Shown piece by piece: positions 33,269 to 40,690 of a DNA stretch of 41,977 bases. Each line of letters starts with the position of its first letter. Within the stretch, counting starts at the first letter, position 1. The stretch is taken from NCBI GenBank assembly GCA_964550345.1, contig CAZJYZ010000026.1, positions 1 through 41,977 of the forward strand, given 5' to 3'. The stretch is from JAAEUB01 sp964550345 (GTDB lineage Bacteria > Pseudomonadota > Alphaproteobacteria > Rhodobacterales > Rhodobacteraceae). The position numbers and the translations under genes are program-made. The notes below the pieces were generated by a model. That model had not been told where the DNA came from. It made no database searches and saw nothing but the letters and a program-made list of their open reading frames with translations.

Positions 33269-33463
33269 TTAGCCCGCAGCCTTTGCTTTGGTGATAGCAT
33301 CAGCAAGAATGTTGTTGTCGCCAATATGGTTTGCCAGCACCAAAAGCAGTTTAGCGTTTAGTGCGTCACTTTCAGGTTTGGACAGACCTTCATGTGCGGC
33401 CAAGAGGTCGGCATAGAAATTGTCGGCTTGGTCAAAGTTGGCGGTGAGGATCAGGTCTGACAT
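33269..33463 (-). CDS. DUF2783 family small protein
   Basis: 64 residues, all-helical and acidic (MSDLILTANFDQADNFYADLLAAHEGLS...). I recognise it as DUF2783, a family typically encoded beside FAD-dependent aromatic hydroxylases in Rhodobacterales. It may be a stability factor or subunit for that enzyme (inference). It starts five bases after the hydroxylase stop, with an AAGGAG site inside the junction, and is the last gene of the catabolic operon. Confidence 0.85.
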   Translation of the reverse strand: MSDLILTANFDQADNFYADLLAAHEGLSKPESDALNAKLLLVLANHIGDNNILADAITKAKAAG

Positions 33464-33468
33464 GATGC

Positions 33469-35079
33469 TTACTCCTTGCCGGTGGCTCGGCGGATTGCGG
33501 CGCGCATTAGGTTTTCGTTGTATTGTGGGCGTCTGGCCGCGACGTGCTGGTCCGGGCGGATCAGGTAAACGGCCGAAGGTTCGTCCCCGAGATAGCGCCG
33601 CTTGAGGATGCCGGTGGTGTCGTCCTTTGTTGACAGAGCCAGACGGGTGACTGTGATGCCGTCTTCTTCGATCAATTCCGGGCCATCGGTGTTGATCGTC
33701 AGCAGGGTGAATTTATCCCCCAGTTCGGGCAGCAGGAAACCGTCGCCAAACGGTGCATCGGGGCACGGCGCGCCGGGGCGGGTGTTCTCAGGTCCGTCAA
33801 GCCCGTCGGCCGTATTGAGGGGCGAGCCATCATAGGTGCAGGGCACAGAGAGCCTGCCGGAATTCACAAGTGGCCGGGCAAATTCATATTCTTCCGCAAG
33901 ATCCAGAACAGCATCGCGCATCACGCGACTAATCTCGGACTTCGGGGTAATAAAGTCCGTGGAGCGGGTAGAGTTAAGGATATTTTCATCGGCGCCGTGG
34001 ATGCGCTCGTAATCATAGGTGTCGAGCAGGCTTTCGGGCGCTGATCCGTCTATGATCAGTTTGAGTTTCCAGATAAGGTTATCGGTGTCCTGCAGGCCGG
34101 AATTGGCGCCGCGTGCGCCAAAGGGGGAAACCTGGTGTGCAGCGTCACCGGCAAAGATGACCCGGCCCTTGTGGAATTGCTCCATGCGGCGGCACTGGAA
34201 GGTGTAGATCGAACTCCATTCAAGTTCGTATTGAATGTTATCCCCCAGCATAGCGCGCAGGCGTTTGTCGATATTTTCCGGCTTGAGTTCTTCATCACGG
34301 TCAATCTCCCAGCCAAGCTGGAAGTCGATGCGCCAGACATTGTCTGGTTGTTTATGCAAAAGCGCGGACTGGCCGGGGTTGAAGGGAGGATCAAACCAGA
34401 ACCAGCGTTCCGTGGGGAAATCAGCCTCCATGATCACGTCGGCAATCAGGAAATTGTCTTCGAATGTGCGGCCGGTGAAGCCAAGGCCCATCATCTGCCG
34501 CGTTGTCGAGGTGGCGCCGTCACAGGCAATCAGCCATTCGGCTTCGACATTATAAGGGCCTTCGGACGTGTCGATTTCCAGCACTACATGGTCGTCATGC
34601 GCCCCGATTGCCGAGACCTTGTTGCCGCCGCGAATTTCGATCTCTTTGCCTTCAGCCTGCAATTCGAGGACCCGGTTCACCAGATATTCTTCGAAGTAAT
34701 ATTGCTGCAGGTTGATAAAGGCCGGGCGTTTGTGGCCGCTTTCGGACAACAGGTTAAACTGGTACACCTCGCGTTCTTTGAAGAAAACTTTGCCCAGATC
34801 CCATTCGACCCCCTTGTCGACCATGGCGTCGCCACATCCCAGTCGGTCGAGAATTTCCAAGGGCCGTTTGGCAAAACAGATGGCGCGCGAGCCGAAGCTG
34901 ACCTTGTCATTGTCATCGAGTACCACGACCGGAATATCGTTTTGTGCCAGATCAATCGCCGCAGCCAGCCCGATAGGTCCAGCACCGATAACGACAACCT
35001 TGTGACGCGTCGCCGATTCGCTCTCTTGATCGGGGGAGCGGGTATAGGGGTAAAGGGGGGTCTCAAATATCTTGTTCAT
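33469..35079 (-). CDS. FAD-dependent aromatic-ring hydroxylase (MhpA/PHBH-like)
   Basis: 536 residues. Class A flavoprotein monooxygenase signatures: GAGPIGLAAAIDLA near residue 33, the middle CDGATSTTRQ (DG motif) and GRVIFAGDAAHQVSPFGARGANSGLQD (GD motif). A C-terminal thioredoxin-like domain (about 425-525) is as in MhpA and phenol hydroxylases. It adds a hydroxyl group to an aromatic acid or phenol using NAD(P)H and O2. Placed with fahA and maiA it could feed homogentisate- or gentisate-like ring fission, but the substrate is not known. Confidence 0.9.
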   Translation of the reverse strand: MNKIFETPLYPYTRSPDQESESATRHKVVVIGAGPIGLAAAIDLAQNDIPVVVLDDNDKVSFGSRAICFAKRPLEILDRLGCGDAMVDKGVEWDLGKVFFKEREVYQFNLLSESGHKRPAFINLQQYYFEEYLVNRVLELQAEGKEIEIRGGNKVSAIGAHDDHVVLEIDTSEGPYNVEAEWLIACDGATSTTRQMMGLGFTGRTFEDNFLIADVIMEADFPTERWFWFDPPFNPGQSALLHKQPDNVWRIDFQLGWEIDRDEELKPENIDKRLRAMLGDNIQYELEWSSIYTFQCRRMEQFHKGRVIFAGDAAHQVSPFGARGANSGLQDTDNLIWKLKLIIDGSAPESLLDTYDYERIHGADENILNSTRSTDFITPKSEISRVMRDAVLDLAEEYEFARPLVNSGRLSVPCTYDGSPLNTADGLDGPENTRPGAPCPDAPFGDGFLLPELGDKFTLLTINTDGPELIEEDGITVTRLALSTKDDTTGILKRRYLGDEPSAVYLIRPDQHVAARRPQYNENLMRAAIRRATGKE

Positions 35080-35167
35080 CGGGCGTCCTTTTCTTCATCA
35101 CGGTATCAGGCAACGGGTTCATACTATCATTCTTCGTGTCGGGTGGGTTTGGTTTTTTGCGCATCAT

Positions 35168-35683
35168 TCATTGCCAGTACATGTCAGCGCTTGGTGCACG
35201 ACCACCGGCAAGGTAAAATTCATCAAGTTGCGGCGGGGCTACGCCAGCGTGGCTGAGTTGCACATGCGCCTGTCCGCGGTGATGTATCTGGTGTTGAAAC
35301 AGATGCAGGAGCAGGTCACCGATGGCTTCGTGGTAGATACCATCACGCCGGTCAAGCGCCACTAATGCGTCCAGCCCGGTATGGCCTATTCCATTGCAAA
35401 ATGAGGCAAGGCGCATGTCGGCATCTGCTTGCATTTTAGCAAGGCTGGCAGGGTCATCAGGGTACTCTTGCAAAAAAATGGTACGGCCCTTGCCGCCTTG
35501 CTCCAGCCCGTCGAGGTAATAGAGGTCAACCTCAAGGATATGGCGCAGGGTCTCGGTCAGGGACGGGAAAAACCCAGGGCGCTTGGCAGCAAATGTCTTT
35601 TGGTCCAGCGTTTGTACGACTTTCCAAAGGGTAGCGTTCGCCCAGGCATTATTCAGGGCCATTTTCAGATATGTTCCGGCCAC
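35168..35683 (-). CDS. DinB-family protein
   Basis: 171 residues from a GTG that directly follows the previous stop (TAAGTG); an internal ATG at 35662 is an alternative. Four-helix DinB/YfiT-like protein with the metal histidines likely in LRHILEVDLYYLD and HLFQHQIHHRGQAH, plus the common NAWAN motif near the start. Some members are mycothiol/bacillithiol/glutathione-dependent isomerases or transferases, including maleylpyruvate isomerases. That is notable beside a maleylacetoacetate isomerase gene. Confidence 0.88.
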   Translation of the reverse strand: MAGTYLKMALNNAWANATLWKVVQTLDQKTFAAKRPGFFPSLTETLRHILEVDLYYLDGLEQGGKGRTIFLQEYPDDPASLAKMQADADMRLASFCNGIGHTGLDALVALDRRDGIYHEAIGDLLLHLFQHQIHHRGQAHVQLSHAGVAPPQLDEFYLAGGRAPSADMYWQ

Positions 35684-35965
35684 TTACTGATTCCCCATAT
35701 TCAAATATCCAGCGAGGTTGACTGCCAGCATTGCGACAGTCGCCCATGCGACCTGTTTCAGAAAGGGCTTGTGCGCAGGGTCTTGGAAATAGGCAAAAAA
35801 TGCCTGCAACCTTTGGACACGACCAAAGAGGAAACCTTTTCTCAGATCCTCATCACTCGGGGGCATGTACCGGCTGATTTGCCAAAGCATTCGAAACATC
35901 ATGAACATCCAGAGTACAAACAGCACCCCGAGTGTGGCCAGCCATATGATGTTCCAAGTGCTCAT
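35684..35965 (-). CDS. Small membrane protein of unknown function
   Basis: 93 residues from ATG 35965, which has AGGG six bases upstream and lies two bases after the MBL gene's stop. Two hydrophobic helices (about 6-28 and 75-90) flank a charged centre with SDEDLRKGFLFGRVQRLQAFFAYFQDP. Not recognised. Tight packing on both sides (next start is adjacent to its stop) indicates it is a true member of the catabolic operon. Confidence 0.8.
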   Translation of the reverse strand: MSTWNIIWLATLGVLFVLWMFMMFRMLWQISRYMPPSDEDLRKGFLFGRVQRLQAFFAYFQDPAHKPFLKQVAWATVAMLAVNLAGYLNMGNQ

Positions 35966-35967
35966 GT

Positions 35968-36918
35968 TCAGCCCTGCAGGGCCGCCCACATTTCCAGATC
36001 GCGTTCGGCGGTCCAGATGCGCGGTGTGTCGATGCCGCGGGCTTCGTCATAGGCGCGTGCGACGTTGAAGGGCAGGCAATGCTCATAAATGGCGTAGTCT
36101 TTGAACTTGGGGTCGCATTCGGCGCGCACGGCGTCCCATGCTTCTTTGAGACTGCCACCACGCGCCGCAACGCGCGCCGCCGGGGCATAGGTGCTTTCAA
36201 CAAAGTCAGCCGTGTTTTCGATGGCGGCGCCCACCATGTCCTTGCCGATAAGCGCGTCGCCACGGCCCGGGGCGATGGCATCAACGTCGAAACTGGCGAT
36301 ATTGTCCAGAGTTTGCCCCCAGTCGCCAAAATGCCCGTCGCCGCAATAGCAGGCCGAGTGGTATTCGACGATATCACCGGTGAACATGACGTTCTGGTCC
36401 GGCACGTGGATAACTATATCGCCGGCGGTATGGGCACGGCCCAGATGCATCAGGTTGATCTGGCGATTTCCAAGATAGACGGTCATATCTTCTGAAAAGG
36501 TCGTGGTGGGGTAGGTCAGGCCCGGGATGCTTTCATGGCCTTCAAACAAGCGCGGAAAGCGTTGAAATTCGCTGTCCCAGTCTTCTTGTCCGCGCTCGAC
36601 TACCATGGCGCGGGCCGCATCACCCATTATGATCTGGTCAGCACCGTAGGCTGAAGCACCCAGAACCCGGACAGCATGATAATGAGTCAGGACGACGTGG
36701 CTGATCGGTTTGTCCGTCACTTCGCGGACTTTCTCGATGACTTTGGCGGCGAGGCGCGGGGTGGCCTGCGCCTCGACGATCATCACGCTGTCATCGCCGA
36801 TGATGACGCCCGAATTGGGATCACCCTCGGCGGTGAAGGCATAAAGCCCGTCACCGACCTCGGTGAAGCTGATGTTCTTTTCGGCCATGTCCCCTTGGGA
36901 TGCGAATGCTTTTGCCAT
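35968..36918 (-). CDS. Metallo-beta-lactamase-fold hydrolase with altered metal motif
   Basis: 316 residues from ATG 36918 with an AAGGAAG site; a longer frame to 36987 would run into the repeat element. The MBL fold is supported by VIIGDDSVMIVEAQATP, LTHYH, HLGRAHTAGDIV and VMFTGDIVEYHSACY. The canonical HxHxDH reads H79-Y-H81-A-V-R, so the Asp and third His are missing. Only one full metal site may form, or the chemistry may differ. Its role in the operon is probably hydrolysis of a thioester or lactone intermediate (inference). Confidence 0.88.
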   Translation of the reverse strand: MAKAFASQGDMAEKNISFTEVGDGLYAFTAEGDPNSGVIIGDDSVMIVEAQATPRLAAKVIEKVREVTDKPISHVVLTHYHAVRVLGASAYGADQIIMGDAARAMVVERGQEDWDSEFQRFPRLFEGHESIPGLTYPTTTFSEDMTVYLGNRQINLMHLGRAHTAGDIVIHVPDQNVMFTGDIVEYHSACYCGDGHFGDWGQTLDNIASFDVDAIAPGRGDALIGKDMVGAAIENTADFVESTYAPAARVAARGGSLKEAWDAVRAECDPKFKDYAIYEHCLPFNVARAYDEARGIDTPRIWTAERDLEMWAALQG

Positions 36919-36937
36919 GGGTCTTCCTTTTCTGAAT

Positions 36938-37020
36938 GTGTGCCTGCGGCACGCTTTACGTGTTTGATGAGGGGCGCTGCCCCTCAAACTCCCCGAGGTA
37001 TTTTTGCCAAGATGAAAGGG
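36938..37020. repeat. Dispersed two-hairpin repeat element, copy 4
   Basis: GTGCC-tgc-GGCAC (36940-36952), TGAGGGGC-gct-GCCCCTCA (36968-36986) and the tail ACTCCCCGAGG-TATTTTTGCCAAGATGAAAGG (36988-37019). It lies between the VOC and MBL genes, in the orientation opposite to their transcription. The hairpin A form matches copy 1. Confidence 0.82.
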
Positions 37021-37021
37021 A

Positions 37022-37375
37022 TCATTCGAGAAATTCCAGTCTGTTACCGAAGGGGTCCTGCGTGAAAAAGCGACGTCGGTTTTTGATTGCGTTGTCCCAT
37101 GTCAGGATGTGATTTGCACCAGTGAGGCGGTTTGCCAGCGCCTCAATGCCTGTCACGCGAAAACCGGGATGTGCCTTTTTTGCGGGCGCAAAAGGTTCCT
37201 CGACCCCCAGATGTAATTCACTGCCATCAAGGTCGAACCAGCAGCCACCGCGTTGTTTGAGGGCTTCGGGTTTTTGGATTTCATTCAGCCCGATCACACC
37301 GCCCCAGAAGTCGCGGCAGGCCTTTTCTGACCCGGCCGGAATGGCAAGCTGGATATGATCGAGGGCGAGGCTCAT
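37022..37375 (-). CDS. VOC-family (glyoxalase/dioxygenase-fold) protein
   Basis: 117 residues, one VOC module pair: LDHIQLAIPAGSEKACRDFWGGVIGLNEI at the start and RRFFTQDPFGNRLEFLE at the end, with His7 and the terminal Glu as likely metal ligands. The family includes glyoxalases, isomerases and extradiol dioxygenases. The single small domain makes a ring-cleaving dioxygenase unlikely but not impossible. The start overlaps the fahA stop by four bases (ATGA). Confidence 0.88.
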   Translation of the reverse strand: MSLALDHIQLAIPAGSEKACRDFWGGVIGLNEIQKPEALKQRGGCWFDLDGSELHLGVEEPFAPAKKAHPGFRVTGIEALANRLTGANHILTWDNAIKNRRRFFTQDPFGNRLEFLE

Positions 37376-38637
37376 CGTTTGAAAGGGTCCTTGAGGGCTG
37401 GCAGTACCTGCCCGGTGCAGTCGCCGAAGCCGATCAGGTAACCATCCCCTTGCGCACTCCCGTGCAGGGTCAGGGTGTCACCGTCTTCAAGGAACGAGCG
37501 CGCGTCGCCGGTGTCGAGCGTCAGAGGTTCCTTGCCACCCCAGCTGAGTTCAAGCAGCGAGCCGCGTGCGGGTTTTTCGGGCCCGGAAATGGTGCCTGAA
37601 CCCAATAGGTCGCCCACATTCATCGGGCAGCCAGAGGAACTGTGGTGGGCCAGTTGCTGTGCGGCGCTGTAGTAAAGTTCACGCATGTTGGTGTTTGTGA
37701 TTGTCGTTGGGTTTTTGCCTTCAGGGGCAAGGCTGACGCTCAGTTCGATATCATAGAGCATCGGGCCGGTATCTTTAAGGTGCTCGAGCAGATCAAATTC
37801 ACGCGCAGGGGTATCGACACGAAATGGCGCAAGGGCGTCGGCGGTGACGATCCATGGGGAAATGGACGTGGCAGTTGCCTTCGCCTGAAACGGTCCCAGA
37901 GGTTGGTATTCCCAGGCCTGAATGTCGCGCGCGGACCAGTCGTTCAAGAGGACATAGCCGAAGATCATGGCATCCGCTTCATCCACTGTGACCGGCCCGT
38001 CGGAGGGCTGGCCGACGATAGCGCCCATTTCCAGTTCCAGGTCAAACCGACGGCAGGGCAGGAAGGCGGGCTTGTCATGGTCCGGGCTTTTCAACTGCCC
38101 CCAGGGGCGGCGAATGTCAGTGCCTGAGATCACAACGGAAGAAGCGCGGCCGTTATAGCCGATAGGAATATGCAGCCAGTTTGGGGGCAGGGCATTTTCC
38201 GCACCGCGAAACATGGTGCCCACATTGGTGGCGTGGTGACGACCGGCGTAGAAATCTGTGTATTCCGACACGGCGAAGGGCAGGTGCATTTCCGCGTCTG
38301 CCTGCGGAACGAGGGCGGTGCGTAGCTTGTCCTGTGTGGCTGTGTCTGCGCCTTCGCCCAGCATATCCTGCAGGTCAGCGCGGAACGAGGCCCAGACCTC
38401 TGCCCCCATATCCATGAACTCGTTCCACATGGGCAGATCGAAAACCGGCACTTCGTCGATGTTGATCACGCCTGCCTCTTCCAGAGCTGTCACATCAAGG
38501 ATCATGTCGCCGATGGCCACACCGCAATGGGGTTCACGTGCATCGGTGGAAAATACACCATAGGGCAGGTTGTTCAGCGGGAAGGGCGTGTCGGGCGCAT
38601 TGGCGCTGGCCACCCATGATTTCAGAAGCTGGCTCAT
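37372..38637 (-). CDS. fahA: Fumarylacetoacetase
   Basis: 421 residues, full length for FAH. It hydrolyses 4-fumarylacetoacetate to fumarate and acetoacetate, the last step of tyrosine/homogentisate catabolism. Active-site regions are clear: FYAGRHHATNVGTMFR, DLELEMGAIVG, NDWSARDIQAWEYQPLGPF and the C-terminal LLGSGTISGPE. It has the N-terminal SH3-like FAH domain. It lies seven bases after maiA, as expected for consecutive pathway steps. Confidence 0.96.
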   Translation of the reverse strand: MSQLLKSWVASANAPDTPFPLNNLPYGVFSTDAREPHCGVAIGDMILDVTALEEAGVINIDEVPVFDLPMWNEFMDMGAEVWASFRADLQDMLGEGADTATQDKLRTALVPQADAEMHLPFAVSEYTDFYAGRHHATNVGTMFRGAENALPPNWLHIPIGYNGRASSVVISGTDIRRPWGQLKSPDHDKPAFLPCRRFDLELEMGAIVGQPSDGPVTVDEADAMIFGYVLLNDWSARDIQAWEYQPLGPFQAKATATSISPWIVTADALAPFRVDTPAREFDLLEHLKDTGPMLYDIELSVSLAPEGKNPTTITNTNMRELYYSAAQQLAHHSSSGCPMNVGDLLGSGTISGPEKPARGSLLELSWGGKEPLTLDTGDARSFLEDGDTLTLHGSAQGDGYLIGFGDCTGQVLPALKDPFKR

Positions 38638-38644
38638 TTATTCC

Positions 38645-39274
38645 TCATTCAGCATCGGGTTGCGCCTCGGGTCGGGCCTTGGCAAAGGCGTCGAGCTTTA
38701 GGCAATTTTGTTCAATTTCTACGATTCGGGCAAATGGTGTGAGGTCCAGCCCCCAGCGCCGCCCATTGTAAAGCTGTGCCACCATGCAGATATCGGCAAG
38801 GTCCGGCGCGTCGCCAAAGGAAAACGGCGTGCTGGGCCGGATCATCGCCTGATAGGCCGTCAGCCCTTCGTGCATCCAATGGATCATCCAATCGGTTACT
38901 TCTTCCTTCGAGTGCCCCATTTTGCCCAGATGTTGCACCACACGCAGGTTGTTGACCGGGTGGATATCAAGCGCAACTGTATGGGCGGCAGCCATCACGC
39001 GGGCACGTTCAAGCGGGTCGGTTGGCACGATGGCGGGTGTGGGTCGCAGCGCGTCCAGATAGTCGATAATGGCAAGGGACTGGGTCAGGTGGGTGCCATC
39101 CGCCAGCTCCAGCGTCGGTACGCCCTTACCTGGGTTGATGGCGGTGTATTCCGGTTGCCGTTGTTCGCCGGTAACAAGGTTAACCGGGGTGGTCTCATAG
39201 TCGAACCCTTTGAGGTTCAGCACGACCCGAACCCGGTAAGAAGTAGTTGAGCGCCAATAGGAGTAAAGCTTCAC
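38645..39274 (-). CDS. maiA: Maleylacetoacetate isomerase (zeta-class GST)
   Basis: 209 residues. The zeta-GST N-terminus MKLYSYWRSTTSYRVRVVLNLKG has the glutathione-contact Ser/Thr cluster; the usual Cys of SSCxWR is Thr here, as in several bacterial forms. NPGKGVPTLEL and the LTQSLAIIDYLD glutathione-site motif follow. It isomerises maleylacetoacetate to fumarylacetoacetate. The start is GTG at 39274 and overlaps the stop of a 37-codon upstream gene as GTGA, indicating translational coupling. Confidence 0.94.
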   Translation of the reverse strand: MKLYSYWRSTTSYRVRVVLNLKGFDYETTPVNLVTGEQRQPEYTAINPGKGVPTLELADGTHLTQSLAIIDYLDALRPTPAIVPTDPLERARVMAAAHTVALDIHPVNNLRVVQHLGKMGHSKEEVTDWMIHWMHEGLTAYQAMIRPSTPFSFGDAPDLADICMVAQLYNGRRWGLDLTPFARIVEIEQNCLKLDAFAKARPEAQPDAE

Positions 39275-39384
39275 TTTGTACCCTCGTCATCATCGTTCTG
39301 ACGGTGTCCGGCTTTCACGCCTGCTCTGACAGTGAATAGGACAATGACCAATAGCAAGATCAGGACCAAAAGGGTGATGCCCAT
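39271..39384 (-). CDS. 37-residue single-helix membrane microprotein, leader of the maiA-fahA operon
   Basis: Reads ATG at 39382-39384 to TGA at 39271-39273. The product has one strongly hydrophobic helix (residues about 4-18, LLVLILLLVIVLFTV) followed by a basic stretch and an acidic QNDDDEG tail. The positive-inside rule places the C-terminus in the cytoplasm. A GGAGAG ribosome site lies six bases upstream. The stop overlaps the maiA GTG start by four bases (GTGA), and a promoter-like pair lies about 45 bases upstream. Not recognised from any family. The overlap, ribosome site and protein character together make it a credible gene. Confidence 0.65.
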   Translation of the reverse strand: MGITLLVLILLLVIVLFTVRAGVKAGHRQNDDDEGTK

Positions 39385-39428
39385 TCAACTCTCCGGTTTG
39401 GTAAGAAATGAAGTCTGTTCGCCGGGAA

Positions 39429-39458
39429 ACAATATCGTTGCAGATGCAATGAAGTCAA
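39429..39458 (-). promoter_or_regulatory. Probable promoter of the microprotein-maiA-fahA operon
   Basis: On the minus strand TTGACT (39453-39458), an 18-base spacer and TATTGT (39429-39434) precede the microprotein start by about 45 bases. Confidence 0.45.
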
Positions 39459-39613
39459 GCGCCGTTGACACAGTTCTCGGAAGTTGTGCCCTCTGCCGCC
39501 TGAAGCCCCTCGTCGCTTCTCTTGAAGCCATCGGGGTTCCGCATGCCTTTGTTTGAACGAAGTCGCGCAACGAATAGCTCTTTATTACAAGGGCGCCGGT
39601 ATTTCACATGAGG

Positions 39614-39639
39614 TTGGCCAAGTCCCTGCCGCTGGCCAA
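39614..39639. promoter_or_regulatory. Inverted repeat TTGGCCA-N12-TGGCCAA upstream of motB
   Basis: A perfect 7-bp dyad about 110 bases before the motB start codon, suitable for a dimeric regulator of flagellar genes. No clear sigma54 or sigma28 promoter could be placed next to it. Confidence 0.35.
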
Positions 39640-39748
39640 AGATGTATTGGCAGGCAGGCGGAAGATAATGTGAACAATTTGAAAGGTTAAGCACCCATTT
39701 ACGCAGCTCTGATATTCATCGCCTTGGGTGAACGAAAGAGGTGGTGGG

Positions 39749-40585
39749 ATGACTGCGCAAACAAACGCGCCGATCATCATCAAGAAGGTCAAGAAAGTGG
39801 TTGGCGGTGGCCACCACGGCGGTGCGTGGAAAGTGGCCTATGCCGATTTCGTAACCGCGATGATGGCTTTCTTTTTGTTGATGTGGCTGCTCAATGCAAC
39901 AACCGAAAAACAACGGAAAGGGATTGCTGATTACTTTTCACCGACCATCCCGGTCAACCGGGTTTCAGGTGGTGGTGACGGGTCTTTCGGGGGCGATTCC
40001 GTTTTTACCGAGGAACAACTGGCCCAGTCGGGAATGGGGGGGCTGCCGCGTATACCGGTCGAAAATGGACGGGGTCAGGCGGATGGTGGCGAAGAAGACG
40101 CGGCAAAACGTGCCGAGACGGAAGCCCTCGAGGCACTTGATGAAATGCTGAGTGGCCGCTCTGGTGAAAGCATGGTCAGCGAAATGGCGCAGCGCCACAT
40201 TACCACCGAAGTGACCGACGAGGGTCTGGTTGTCGAGCTTTTTGACCTTGATGGCGAGCCATTATTTGCGGGAAATACGTCATCACCCACGCCGGTGATG
40301 GTAGAACTTGCTAACATGGTGGCGCGGGTGTTTGTGTTGGTGGAAAACGATGTTGCCATAACAGGTCACCTGCAGGCGCAACCGGTAGTGTTGGCAAGTA
40401 ACCCGGTCTGGCAGCTTTCCGTCAGCAGGGCCAGTGTGACGCGGCAATTGATTGAAGTCGCAGGTTTGGAACCCGGGCGTATACACCGTGTCACCGGACA
40501 CGCAGACACGAAACCTGTTACCCGCAACCCTATGGCTCAAAGGAATAACCGGATCGAGTTGGTTTTACTCAGGTCAGACATGTAG
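39749..40585 (+). CDS. motB: Flagellar motor stator protein MotB
   Basis: 278 residues from ATG 39749 with a GAGGTGG site; a GTG at 39728 would add seven. MotB architecture: basic N-terminus IIIKKVKKVVGGGHHGGAWKVAYADFVTAMMAFFLLMWLLN, with the proton-path Asp33 at the start of the single membrane helix. A linker follows, then an OmpA-like peptidoglycan-binding domain (about 165-275). In that domain the usual GHTD is GHLQ, while the terminal NNRIELVLL retains the Arg. The stator anchors to peptidoglycan and couples ion flow to rotation. motA is not in the window. flgE follows after 105 bases. Confidence 0.92.
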   Translation: MTAQTNAPIIIKKVKKVVGGGHHGGAWKVAYADFVTAMMAFFLLMWLLNATTEKQRKGIADYFSPTIPVNRVSGGGDGSFGGDSVFTEEQLAQSGMGGLPRIPVENGRGQADGGEEDAAKRAETEALEALDEMLSGRSGESMVSEMAQRHITTEVTDEGLVVELFDLDGEPLFAGNTSSPTPVMVELANMVARVFVLVENDVAITGHLQAQPVVLASNPVWQLSVSRASVTRQLIEVAGLEPGRIHRVTGHADTKPVTRNPMAQRNNRIELVLLRSDM

Positions 40586-40690
40586 GGGGTGATGGGAATA
40601 AAGGTCAAATTTTAGCTGTTAGTGGCCTGTTAAGGCGGGGGTTGTATCGCTTGTTCAAGACAAGGGTTGATGCAGCAGAAAGGCGCAAAT

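Larger units (their letters stand above)
39385..39748. other. Divergent intergenic region between the catabolic operon and motB
   Basis: 364 bases. It holds the minus-strand promoter noted above and, nearer motB, a dyad TTGGCCA-N12-TGGCCAA (39614-39639). No tRNA or convincing gene was found; open frames here overlap the microprotein in antisense or lack ribosome sites. Confidence 0.55.

Noticed and set aside
39332..39556. 74-aa plus-strand ORF
   Set aside because: Antisense to the microprotein and without a ribosome site or family features.
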